Assembly (NCBI RefSeq): GCF_037658235.1
Contig: NZ_JBBJLN010000001.1
Span: 310,001-374,000, forward strand
DNA: 64,000 bases
From: Yunchengibacter salinarum
GTDB taxonomy: Bacteria > Pseudomonadota > Alphaproteobacteria > Sphingomonadales > Kordiimonadaceae
Reading direction: 5' to 3'
Made by a program: the position numbers and the translations under genes. Under the pieces are notes generated by a model that was not told the origin of the DNA, ran no database searches, and was given only the letters and a program-made list of their open reading frames with translations. Positions within the stretch are counted from its first letter, which is position 1. Every line of letters begins with the position of its first letter. This document shows positions 26,381 to 32,994 of the stretch, in pieces.

Positions 26381-26475
26381 GGCGGCCCGCCAACCCCGGC
26401 ATGATGCTTGTCTTTGGCGGCGGCCCTTGTCATAAGGCAGGCAGTAGCCCCCAAGACCAGATGGAGAGAGTCCCC

Positions 26476-27489
26476 GTGTCATTCCACGCTTCTTCAGGCC
26501 GCGTTTTTTCCGGTGCCCAGCCTTCGGGCAATATGCATCTCGGCAATTATCTGGGTGCCTTCAGGAACTGGGTTGCCCTTCAGGACAGCCATGAATGCCT
26601 GTATTGCGTGGTGGACCTGCACGCCATCACCGTATGGCAGGATCCCGCGGAACTGACCCGCCAGACACGGGAAGCGGCCGCGGCCTACATGGCCGCCGGG
26701 GTGGACCCGCAAAAGTCCATCCTGTTCAACCAGTCCCAGGTGATGGCCCATGCGGAGTTGAGCTGGATCTTCAATTGCGTCGCCCGCATCGGCTGGCTGA
26801 ACCGGATGACACAGTTCAAGGACAAAGCGGGCAAGAACCGGGAAAAGGCCAGCGTGGGCCTGTGGGTCTATCCCACCCTGATGGCGGCGGACATTCTGTT
26901 GTACCGGGCCAACCGCGTGCCCGTGGGGGAGGATCAAAAACAACATCTGGAATTGACCAACGAAATCGCCCGCAAGTTCAACCATGATTACGATACGGAC
27001 CTGTTCCCGGAGGTGGAGCCCATTATTCAGGACACCGGCGCGCGGGTGATGAGCCTGCGGGATGGTTTGCGGAAGATGTCCAAGTCCGAGCCCAGCGACA
27101 TGACCCGCATCAATCTGACCGACGACCGGGACCTGATCGCAAAGAAAATCCGCAAGGCCCGCACCGATTCGGAGCTGATCCCCGCCACCATGGACGCGCT
27201 GGGCGAACGGGCGGAGGCACGCAACCTGATCGGCATTTATGCCGCCCTTGCGGACATGAAAAAGGATGCCGTCTGCGCACGTTTCGAGGGGCAGGGCTTT
27301 GGCGACTTCAAGAGGGCGCTGACGGAACTGGCGGTGGAGCGGCTCGCCCCCATCACCGAGGAAATGGCCCGCCTGATGAACGCCCCGGACCATATCGACC
27401 GGGTTCTGCGCGACGGCGCCGAGCGTGCCCGCGCCATGGCCGAACCCACCATGGCCGAGGTGCGCCGCGCCATGGGCCTGCTGGCCTGA
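26476..27489 (+). CDS. trpS: Tryptophanyl-tRNA synthetase
   Basis: TrpS charges tRNA-Trp. It is a class I synthetase with the HIGH-type motif in PSGNMHLGNYLGAF and the KMSKS motif in LRKMSKSEPSD. I chose the GTG at 26476 (giving 337 residues starting VSFHASSGRVFSGAQP) because GGAGAG lies 7 nt upstream of it and homologues start close to RVFSG. An in-frame ATG at 26461 would place the ribosome binding site inside the gene. It is the last gene of the mutS-glnD-murJ-trpS run. Confidence 0.95.
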   Translation: MSFHASSGRVFSGAQPSGNMHLGNYLGAFRNWVALQDSHECLYCVVDLHAITVWQDPAELTRQTREAAAAYMAAGVDPQKSILFNQSQVMAHAELSWIFNCVARIGWLNRMTQFKDKAGKNREKASVGLWVYPTLMAADILLYRANRVPVGEDQKQHLELTNEIARKFNHDYDTDLFPEVEPIIQDTGARVMSLRDGLRKMSKSEPSDMTRINLTDDRDLIAKKIRKARTDSELIPATMDALGERAEARNLIGIYAALADMKKDAVCARFEGQGFGDFKRALTELAVERLAPITEEMARLMNAPDHIDRVLRDGAERARAMAEPTMAEVRRAMGLLA

Positions 27490-27591
27490 TGCCTGGCCTC
27501 CGGCGTCAGCAATAACAGCCCCTGTTCAGTCAGGGTTCAGCCCCCATATGATGAGGTGAGGATACGACACATGAATCATGCGGAGAGAGTA

Positions 27592-28221
27592 ATGCAACCC
27601 ATTCGTCATCTGGCACTTATTGCGGCAGCGCTTGTGCTGGGTGCCTGTGCCAAATCCTTTGAAAGCGATGTGGCAACCTTCCACAACATGCCGGCACCCG
27701 GCGGCAAGACCATCGCCGTTCAGGCCATGGACCCTGACAAGCAGGACAGCCTAGAATATGCCCAATATGCGACCGTTGTGGGGCGGAAACTGGCACAGCA
27801 GGGCTTCAAGCTGGTGGACAGCACGGATAATGCGGACCTGATCGCCGGTTTCGACGTAACCCTGTCCGAAGGTCGCGTCCATATTGACGACCGTGGCTAT
27901 GGCGGCGGCTTTTATGGCGGCTATGGCTTTGGCGGCTTCCACGGCTATCCCTATTGGGGCATCGGTCCCGGCTTCAACCGGCGCACGGAATCGGAAACCG
28001 TCTATACGGCCCGGCTGGCCATGGAAATCCGCGAACCCGGCGGCAAGATGGTCTTTGAAGGCCGTTCCGAAGCGGAAGTGGACAGCCGCGCCCTGCCCGA
28101 ACTGGTACCGCTGCTGGCGGAAAGCCTGTTCCGGGAATTTCCCGGCCAAAGCGGCATCACCCGGCAGGTGAAGCTGAAGGGCGACATGGTGGAAAAAATT
28201 CAGGACCCGAACGCCTATTGA
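27592..28221 (+). CDS. DUF4136 family lipoprotein
   Basis: This 209-residue protein has a lipoprotein signal peptide with lipobox VLGAC, so it should be anchored in the outer membrane or periplasmic face. The mature part resembles DUF4136 (an opening strand on the pattern of KTIAVQAMDPDKQDSLEYAQ, then a glycine/tyrosine-rich loop GYGGGFYGGYGFGGFHGYP). The function of the family is unknown. The start at 27592 follows CGGAGAGAG directly; an upstream GTG and ATG are in frame but have no ribosome binding site. It has its own terminator and stands alone. Confidence 0.82.
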   Translation: MQPIRHLALIAAALVLGACAKSFESDVATFHNMPAPGGKTIAVQAMDPDKQDSLEYAQYATVVGRKLAQQGFKLVDSTDNADLIAGFDVTLSEGRVHIDDRGYGGGFYGGYGFGGFHGYPYWGIGPGFNRRTESETVYTARLAMEIREPGGKMVFEGRSEAEVDSRALPELVPLLAESLFREFPGQSGITRQVKLKGDMVEKIQDPNAY

Positions 28222-28263
28222 GGTCCATGCCGCCCCGGCGCGGCCTTCAACACGCGATCTTCA

Positions 28264-28291
28264 AGCCCGGCAGGCCCCTGCCGGGCTTTTT
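28264..28291 (+). terminator. Intrinsic terminator after the DUF4136 lipoprotein gene
   Basis: AGCCCGGCAGG and CCTGCCGGGCT are perfect 11-bp inverted copies separated by two bases, followed by five T. It starts 43 nt after the stop codon. Confidence 0.9.
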
Positions 28292-28432
28292 CTTGTCCGC
28301 CCATGACCCGCCCCCGCCGGGCTGCCGCGACAGAGCGCCACCCCGCTTTGTCACCACATGAACCGCGAACCGGGGACCGCGGGAAACGGCCCCGGCGGCC
28401 ATGAGGGCACCCGCACCGGCCCCGATCAGCTA

Positions 28433-28460
28433 TTGACATGGTCGCATCACGCGATACATT
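28433..28460 (+). promoter_or_regulatory. Promoter of the membrane protein/winged-helix regulator pair
   Basis: TTGACA (28433-28438), then 16 bp, then TACATT (28455-28460). The predicted start of transcription lies inside the palindromic stretch that follows, about 55 nt before the start codon. Confidence 0.6.
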
Positions 28461-28491
28461 CTGCAATGTACTTTGTATTGAAAAGTACTTT
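28455..28491. promoter_or_regulatory. Overlapping palindromes, probable operator
   Basis: Three inverted repeats overlap. TACATT-CTGC-AATGTA covers 28455-28470. GTACTTT (28468-28474) pairs with AAAGTAC (28482-28488) over a 7-nt spacer. AAAGTACTTT (28482-28491) is itself a perfect palindrome. The block covers the -10 and the likely transcription start, a classic repressor position. The winged-helix protein encoded downstream is the obvious candidate binder. Confidence 0.6.
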
Positions 28492-28522
28492 ATTATCCCG
28501 AAAAAGCAGGATGGAGAACGTC

Positions 28523-29278
28523 ATGACAGACCCCGCAAATCAGGGAAACCGGCCCGATCCACATGACGGGGCCAACCCACGGCAGGAAGCCAATCCCCGG
28601 CAAAGGACCGATCCACATGACGGGACCGACCCACGGGACGGGGCCGACCTCCTGGCGGCATCCCCCGGCGATGCCGCTGGCGACCCCGCCGGTGATCTGG
28701 CCCTCATTCGCCGCATGATGGAAGAAGGCCGCGCCCGGCTGGGGGCGGACGGACGCCATGTCACCCTGTGGGGCATCATTGTCGCGCTGGGCTTTCTGGG
28801 CACCTGGGCGGTGGTCGCCGGTTATCTGCCACGGGTATCCCCCTGGCTCTGGGTCTGGTTGCCGCTGGGGCTGATCGGCTGGACGGTCAGCATGGTGATC
28901 GGCCGCAACACCCCCGGATCGTCCAATCCCGTAGGGCGCATCGGCGATGCCGCCTGGCTCGCCGTGGGCCTGTCCATGACCGTTGTGCTGATCGCCGGCC
29001 TCGTGGGCGGCCACGGCCCGTCCCCCATCACGGTGGTCATGATCAGCGCGGCCCTGTTCGCCAGCGCCTTTTTCACCATCGCCCTGGTCACCAAAGACCG
29101 CTATCTCGCCGTGGTGCCCGTGGGCTGGTGGGCTGTTCTGGGCTGGATGACTCAGGTGGAAACCTTCACCCGGCCCATGCTTCTGGCCCTTGCCCTGATC
29201 AGTGTGAGCCTGATCACCGTGCCCGGCCTGATCCTGATGCGGTGCCATGGCCGACGGGGGCACCATGGCGGGGTATGA
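28523..29278 (+). CDS. Multi-pass membrane protein of unknown function
   Basis: I do not recognise the family. The first 55 residues are hydrophilic and repetitive (PHDGANPRQ, PRQ, PHDGTDPRDG). A short helix (LALIRRMMEEGRARL) follows, then about six hydrophobic segments from residue 75 onward, including VTLWGIIVALGFLGTWAVVA and SLITVPGLILM. The 251-residue start at 28523 follows AGGATGGAGAA. The gene overlaps the winged-helix regulator downstream by 14 nt and shares a promoter with probable operator palindromes. This membrane protein plus small regulator layout suggests the membrane protein is the regulated output; no substrate can be named. Confidence 0.7.
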   Translation: MTDPANQGNRPDPHDGANPRQEANPRQRTDPHDGTDPRDGADLLAASPGDAAGDPAGDLALIRRMMEEGRARLGADGRHVTLWGIIVALGFLGTWAVVAGYLPRVSPWLWVWLPLGLIGWTVSMVIGRNTPGSSNPVGRIGDAAWLAVGLSMTVVLIAGLVGGHGPSPITVVMISAALFASAFFTIALVTKDRYLAVVPVGWWAVLGWMTQVETFTRPMLLALALISVSLITVPGLILMRCHGRRGHHGGV

Positions 29279-29585
29279 TGTCAGCAAGCTGGACGATGTG
29301 ATCCATTCCAAGGCACGGCTGGCCATCATGTCCTATCTGATGACCGCCGACCCATGCGACTTCACGGACCTGAAAACCCAACTGGGTCTGTCTGACGGCA
29401 ATCTGTCCACCCATCTGCGCAAGCTGGAAAGCAGCGGCTATATACAGATGGAGAAAACCTACCGGGGACGCAAACCGCTGACCCGCCTGCGCCCCACCGC
29501 CGCTGGCAAAAAAGCCTTCCGCGCCCATGTGGAAGGGCTGGCCCGACTGCTGGGGCCTTCCCTGGGCGGCTCCGGGCCGGATTGA
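29265..29585 (+). CDS. Winged-helix transcriptional regulator
   Basis: This 106-residue protein is a single MarR/ArsR-like winged helix of the type often annotated as transcriptional regulator (HTH_34). Recognisable parts are LDDVIHSKARLAIMSYL, the recognition helix region LSDGNLSTHLRKLESSGYI, and the wing KTYRGRKPLTRLRPTAAGKK. It has no sensor domain. The start at 29265 follows GGGGG; an ATG at 29247 is also in frame. It overlaps the end of the membrane protein gene, so the two are translationally coupled, and it probably represses their shared promoter. Confidence 0.85.
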   Translation: MAGYDVSKLDDVIHSKARLAIMSYLMTADPCDFTDLKTQLGLSDGNLSTHLRKLESSGYIQMEKTYRGRKPLTRLRPTAAGKKAFRAHVEGLARLLGPSLGGSGPD

Positions 29586-29605
29586 CGGAAGGAAACCCGC
29601 AAAAA

Positions 29606-29628
29606 GGGGGGCAACCGCCCCTATTTTT
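29606..29628. terminator. Bidirectional terminator between convergent genes
   Basis: GGGGC (29608-29612) and GCCCC (29617-29621) form a short stem around AACC. Rightward it is followed by TATTTTT; leftward by CC and a run of five T (from the A-tract at 29601-29605). It serves the winged-helix gene and the convergent metallo-beta-lactamase gene, whose stop lies inside it. Confidence 0.65.
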
Positions 29629-30529
29629 CCGGCAGAGAACGATAGACGAAGCTGATGAACAGGTCTGTCCAGCCGTCCCGTTCCGTGTGCCATTTGTCCG
29701 CCATATCCGCCAGCGGCGCTGCCGCCTGAATCTCTTTCAGGCTTTTGCCCTCGGCCTTCTGGGCGGCGATGCGGTCACGGGCCTCCGTCACCACATCCCG
29801 ATAGGTTTCCAGCCCCGCCCGATCGGTCACCGGGCCATGGCCGGGAATGATGATGGTGTCGTCGTCCACCCGCTCCAGCGCCACCGAGACCGCGTTCAGG
29901 ATGCCATCGATGGAACCGCCATTGTCCACATCGATGAAGGGGAAGCGGTTGTTGAAGAACGTATCCCCCATGTGCAGCACATTGCTGCCGGTGAAATGCA
30001 CCATGGAATCGCCGTCCGTATGGGCATGGGGAACATGGATGACGCGCGCCTCCTCCCCGTTCAGATGCAGGCTCATTTCCTCATTGAAGGTGACAACCGG
30101 CAGGGTCGCATCGGAAGCCGGGTCCATCACGGCACCGAACGCCTTGATCTCCGCCCCGGTTTTCAGGCGATGGCGCACATTGTCATGGGCGATGATCAGC
30201 GCCCCGCTCTGCCCCAGATTCTCGTTGCCCCCGGAATGATCCATATGGAAATGGGTGTTGATGACGAAGCGCAGAACCGGATCGCCGGTTTCGGCCACCG
30301 CCGCACGGATTTTATCCGTCAGCGGCGCGTACTGATCGTCCACCAGAAAGGCACCATCCGACCCGCTGGACAGCGCAATATTGCCGCCCCGGCCAAAGAT
30401 CACATGAACCGGGCCGCGCAGCGCCTCCCGCGTGACGGTTACATCCGCCATGTCATTCTGCGCGAAAACCGGCGCGCCCGCACCCATCACAAGCGCGCAA
30501 ACCGCCGCAAACTTCCCGAACCCGCTCAT
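29621..30529 (-). CDS. Secreted metallo-beta-lactamase-fold hydrolase
   Basis: The 302-residue protein has a Sec signal peptide (MSGFGKFAAVCALVMGAG, cleavage near VFAQN) and a metallo-beta-lactamase domain. The zinc motif is THFHMDHSGGNEN (HxHxDH). Further ligands lie in VPHAHTDGD, HMGDTFF and IPGHGPV. This is the periplasmic MBL subgroup often mislabelled cyclase or QPMO-like; the substrate is unknown, and nothing specifically supports beta-lactam resistance. The C-terminal helix region (QKAEGKSLKEIQAA) is typical of the subgroup. It converges on the winged-helix regulator gene. Confidence 0.85.
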   Translation of the reverse strand: MSGFGKFAAVCALVMGAGAPVFAQNDMADVTVTREALRGPVHVIFGRGGNIALSSGSDGAFLVDDQYAPLTDKIRAAVAETGDPVLRFVINTHFHMDHSGGNENLGQSGALIIAHDNVRHRLKTGAEIKAFGAVMDPASDATLPVVTFNEEMSLHLNGEEARVIHVPHAHTDGDSMVHFTGSNVLHMGDTFFNNRFPFIDVDNGGSIDGILNAVSVALERVDDDTIIIPGHGPVTDRAGLETYRDVVTEARDRIAAQKAEGKSLKEIQAAAPLADMADKWHTERDGWTDLFISFVYRSLPEK

Positions 30530-30729
30530 AATGTCGCCCCTTTTGCCTGTGCGTTATCATTGGCCAAGAGCCTACCGCCTTCGCCCTTCCGGTCAAGCAT
30601 GTCGGGCCGGGCGTGTTGCAGGCTGATCGCCTTTGGGCTTGTATGACCGGGGCGGGATTGGCTAAACCGATTGAAACCGGCGACTCATTTGGGAAGGCCG
30701 GGCGCGCTTCTTTTGGGATAAGGTGAATT

Positions 30730-31962
30730 ATGGCCGACAGGCAGGTCATCGCGGTTCTTTTCGGCGGCCGCAGCGTGGAACATGATGTGAGCATCCTGAC
30801 CGGCTTGCAGTTCCTGGAGGCACTGGACCCGGAGCGCTATAGCGGCCTTCCGGTCTATATCGACCCGCTCGGTCACTGGTGGACCGGGGCGCCGCTGCTC
30901 AGGCGCAGCCAGTATCCGATCAAGGCCGATGATCCGCCCCGCGGACTTCAGCGGGTGCGGCCCGATCTGGCCCGCCCGGCGGGCAGCCGCCCCCGTCTGG
31001 TGGCCACCCGGAAGGGCCTGTTCGGTACCAGGGAAACCCTGTTGCCCTTCGATCTGGCGGTGCCCGCGCTGCACGGCTCCAATGGGGAGGACGGCACGCT
31101 TCAGGGGCTGCTGGACTTTGCCGACATACCCTATGCCGGATGCCGTACGCTGGCGGCGGCAGCCACCATGGACAAGGCATTCTTCAAGTCCATCTGCCGC
31201 GACGGCGGGCTGACCGTGCTGCCGGACCTGGTGGTGGACAGGCCGGAACACGGCCAGTTCCTGGACCCGGACACGGTGGCGCAAACCCTGTCGGATGCAC
31301 TGGGCGCGGACCCCTATCCACTGATCGTAAAGCCCTGCAATCTGGGCAGTTCCGTTGGCGTGCAGCGCGCCACCGACCGGGATGGTCTGATGGCCGCGCT
31401 GACCGGGGTGTTCCGGCTGGATGGCCGGGCCCTGGTGGAGCCATGCGTCACCTCGCTGGTGGAATATAATGTGGCGGTGCGCCGGGCGCCGGATGGCAGG
31501 GTGCTGACCTCCGCCATCGAACGCCCGCTGGCCAAGGGGGATGTGCTGGACTTCGCCAACAAATACCGCGCGGGCGGCGATGCGGGCGGCCCCAAGCTGG
31601 ACGGCGCCGAGAGCGAGGGCATGGCATCGCTCAATCGGGAGCTGGACCCGGAAAGCCTGAGCGACGCACAGGCCCGGCAAATCCGGGAGACGGCGGAAAG
31701 CCTGTTCGACGGGCTGGACCTGGCGGGCAGTGTGCGGGTGGATTTCCTGGCCGATGCGGACAGCGGCGATTTGTGGCTGAACGAGGTGAACACCTGTCCC
31801 GGCAGTTTCGCCTATTTCCTGTGGGAAGCGGCGGAAACCCGCACCAGTTTTCTGGACCTGACCCATGACCTGATCCGGGAAGGGTTCCGGCTTTCCGGCA
31901 AGCGGCTGGGGCTGACCGATGCCGCCGCCGGGGGCGCGACCCTGTTCAAGGGGCGGGACTGA
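30730..31962 (+). CDS. Divergent D-Ala-D-Ala ligase-like ATP-grasp enzyme
   Basis: This 410-residue ATP-grasp protein is related to Ddl, which joins two D-alanines for peptidoglycan. It keeps the Ddl opening VLFGGRSVEHDVSILTG (E17), LHGSNGEDGTLQGLLD, the MDK lysine (K149), KPCNLGSSVG (S207/S208), KY at 278-279, RVDF at 336-339 and the magnesium residues of NEVNT (351-355). After NTCPG, however, the usual (F/M)TxxS acceptor loop is replaced by SFAYFLW, so the serine that holds the second D-Ala carboxylate is Phe363. It is also about 60-100 residues longer than common Ddl. It heads an operon with a hydrolase (3-nt gap) and a MurF-like gene. The canonical ddl of alphaproteobacteria sits in the division cluster, absent here. 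I infer a related but different dipeptide-type product. Confidence 0.82.
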   Translation: MADRQVIAVLFGGRSVEHDVSILTGLQFLEALDPERYSGLPVYIDPLGHWWTGAPLLRRSQYPIKADDPPRGLQRVRPDLARPAGSRPRLVATRKGLFGTRETLLPFDLAVPALHGSNGEDGTLQGLLDFADIPYAGCRTLAAAATMDKAFFKSICRDGGLTVLPDLVVDRPEHGQFLDPDTVAQTLSDALGADPYPLIVKPCNLGSSVGVQRATDRDGLMAALTGVFRLDGRALVEPCVTSLVEYNVAVRRAPDGRVLTSAIERPLAKGDVLDFANKYRAGGDAGGPKLDGAESEGMASLNRELDPESLSDAQARQIRETAESLFDGLDLAGSVRVDFLADADSGDLWLNEVNTCPGSFAYFLWEAAETRTSFLDLTHDLIREGFRLSGKRLGLTDAAAGGATLFKGRD

Positions 31963-31965
31963 CCC

Positions 31966-32994
31966 ATGGCCAGCGCCGCCCAGAACATTGCGGCTGACCG
32001 CGCGGCCACCATGGATGGGAACAAGGCCGCCGCGCCGGATGGCCCCACACCGGAAGGCCCCTGGGCGGCGAAAACGCTTTCCCCGCCCACGGACGGGGCA
32101 ACCGCCCATCGCAGCTTTGTCTGGCTGCATGGCTGGGGGCAGGACCATAACAGCTTTAACCGCCTGACCCGCCTTCTGGCGGATACCGGCCATCACCAGA
32201 TATTCGACCAGCCGGGGTTCGGCGCCACGCCCAAACTGGCGGACGGCGCGGGCACGGCGGATTATGCCGACGCGCTGGCCCGTGAGCTGGACCGCCGCGG
32301 CGCTGCCGGTGGCCCCAGGGGGCCGCACATTCTGGTGGGGCACAGCTTTGGCGGGCGCGTGGCGCTGCAACTGGCTCAGCGCCACCCGAAAAAGGTGAAA
32401 GCCGTCATCATCATTGCCGGAGCGGGCCTGCCCCGGCGGCGATCGCTGCGCTTCCGGCTCCGGGCCATGGCCCTGAAGATGCTGGGGCGGCTGGCGGCGC
32501 TGGCCGACAGCCTGGCCCGCAATGCGCAGGACACGGGTTACCGCGCCCGCTTCCAGGCCCGTTTCGGCAGCGCGGATTACCGGAATGCGGGCGCCTTGCG
32601 GGCCACCTTCGTGGCCGTGGTCAATGAAAACCTGACCAATGTGGCGCGCGCCGTGCGCCAACCGGCGCTGTTGCTCTATGGCAGCGAGGACAGCGAAACA
32701 CCGCCGGAACTGGGCGCCCGGCTGGAAGGGCTGATGCCGCTGTCCCGCTTCAGCGAACTGGCGGGGTTCGGCCATCTGGATATCCTCGATCGGGGTGCCT
32801 ATCAGGTGGAAGCCCGCATCCGGCGCTTCCTGAACGATCTGGACCCGGACAATCGCCAGACCCGGCACCACGGGCCGCAGACACGGGGCGGCCAAGGCAG
32901 CAGGGGCAGCACAGGAAGCGGAAGCAACGGGGATAATGGCGCCACCGCCCCCCCTGACCGCGACCCCGGTGACAGGGAGTTCCGCACGCCATGA
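31966..32994 (+). CDS. Alpha/beta-fold hydrolase
   Basis: The 342-residue protein carries an alpha/beta hydrolase fold with oxyanion-hole motif HGWGQD (55-60), nucleophile elbow GHSFGG (Ser127), acid in YGSEDSETP (Asp242) and catalytic His in GFGHLDIL (His270). The first 45 residues and last 45 residues are low-complexity and probably disordered; no signal peptide is seen, so it is likely cytoplasmic. The substrate cannot be predicted. It lies 3 nt after the Ddl-like gene and overlaps the MurF-like gene by 4 nt, so it should act with them, for example by clipping or proofreading an ester, amide or thioester product. Confidence 0.85.
   Translation: MASAAQNIAADRAATMDGNKAAAPDGPTPEGPWAAKTLSPPTDGATAHRSFVWLHGWGQDHNSFNRLTRLLADTGHHQIFDQPGFGATPKLADGAGTADYADALARELDRRGAAGGPRGPHILVGHSFGGRVALQLAQRHPKKVKAVIIIAGAGLPRRRSLRFRLRAMALKMLGRLAALADSLARNAQDTGYRARFQARFGSADYRNAGALRATFVAVVNENLTNVARAVRQPALLLYGSEDSETPPELGARLEGLMPLSRFSELAGFGHLDILDRGAYQVEARIRRFLNDLDPDNRQTRHHGPQTRGGQGSRGSTGSGSNGDNGATAPPDRDPGDREFRTP

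Noticed and set aside
29621..30529. Beta-lactamase resistance gene
   Set aside because: The fold and zinc motif are metallo-beta-lactamase-like, but the subgroup is the broad periplasmic hydrolase type; nothing specific to beta-lactam hydrolysis is visible.
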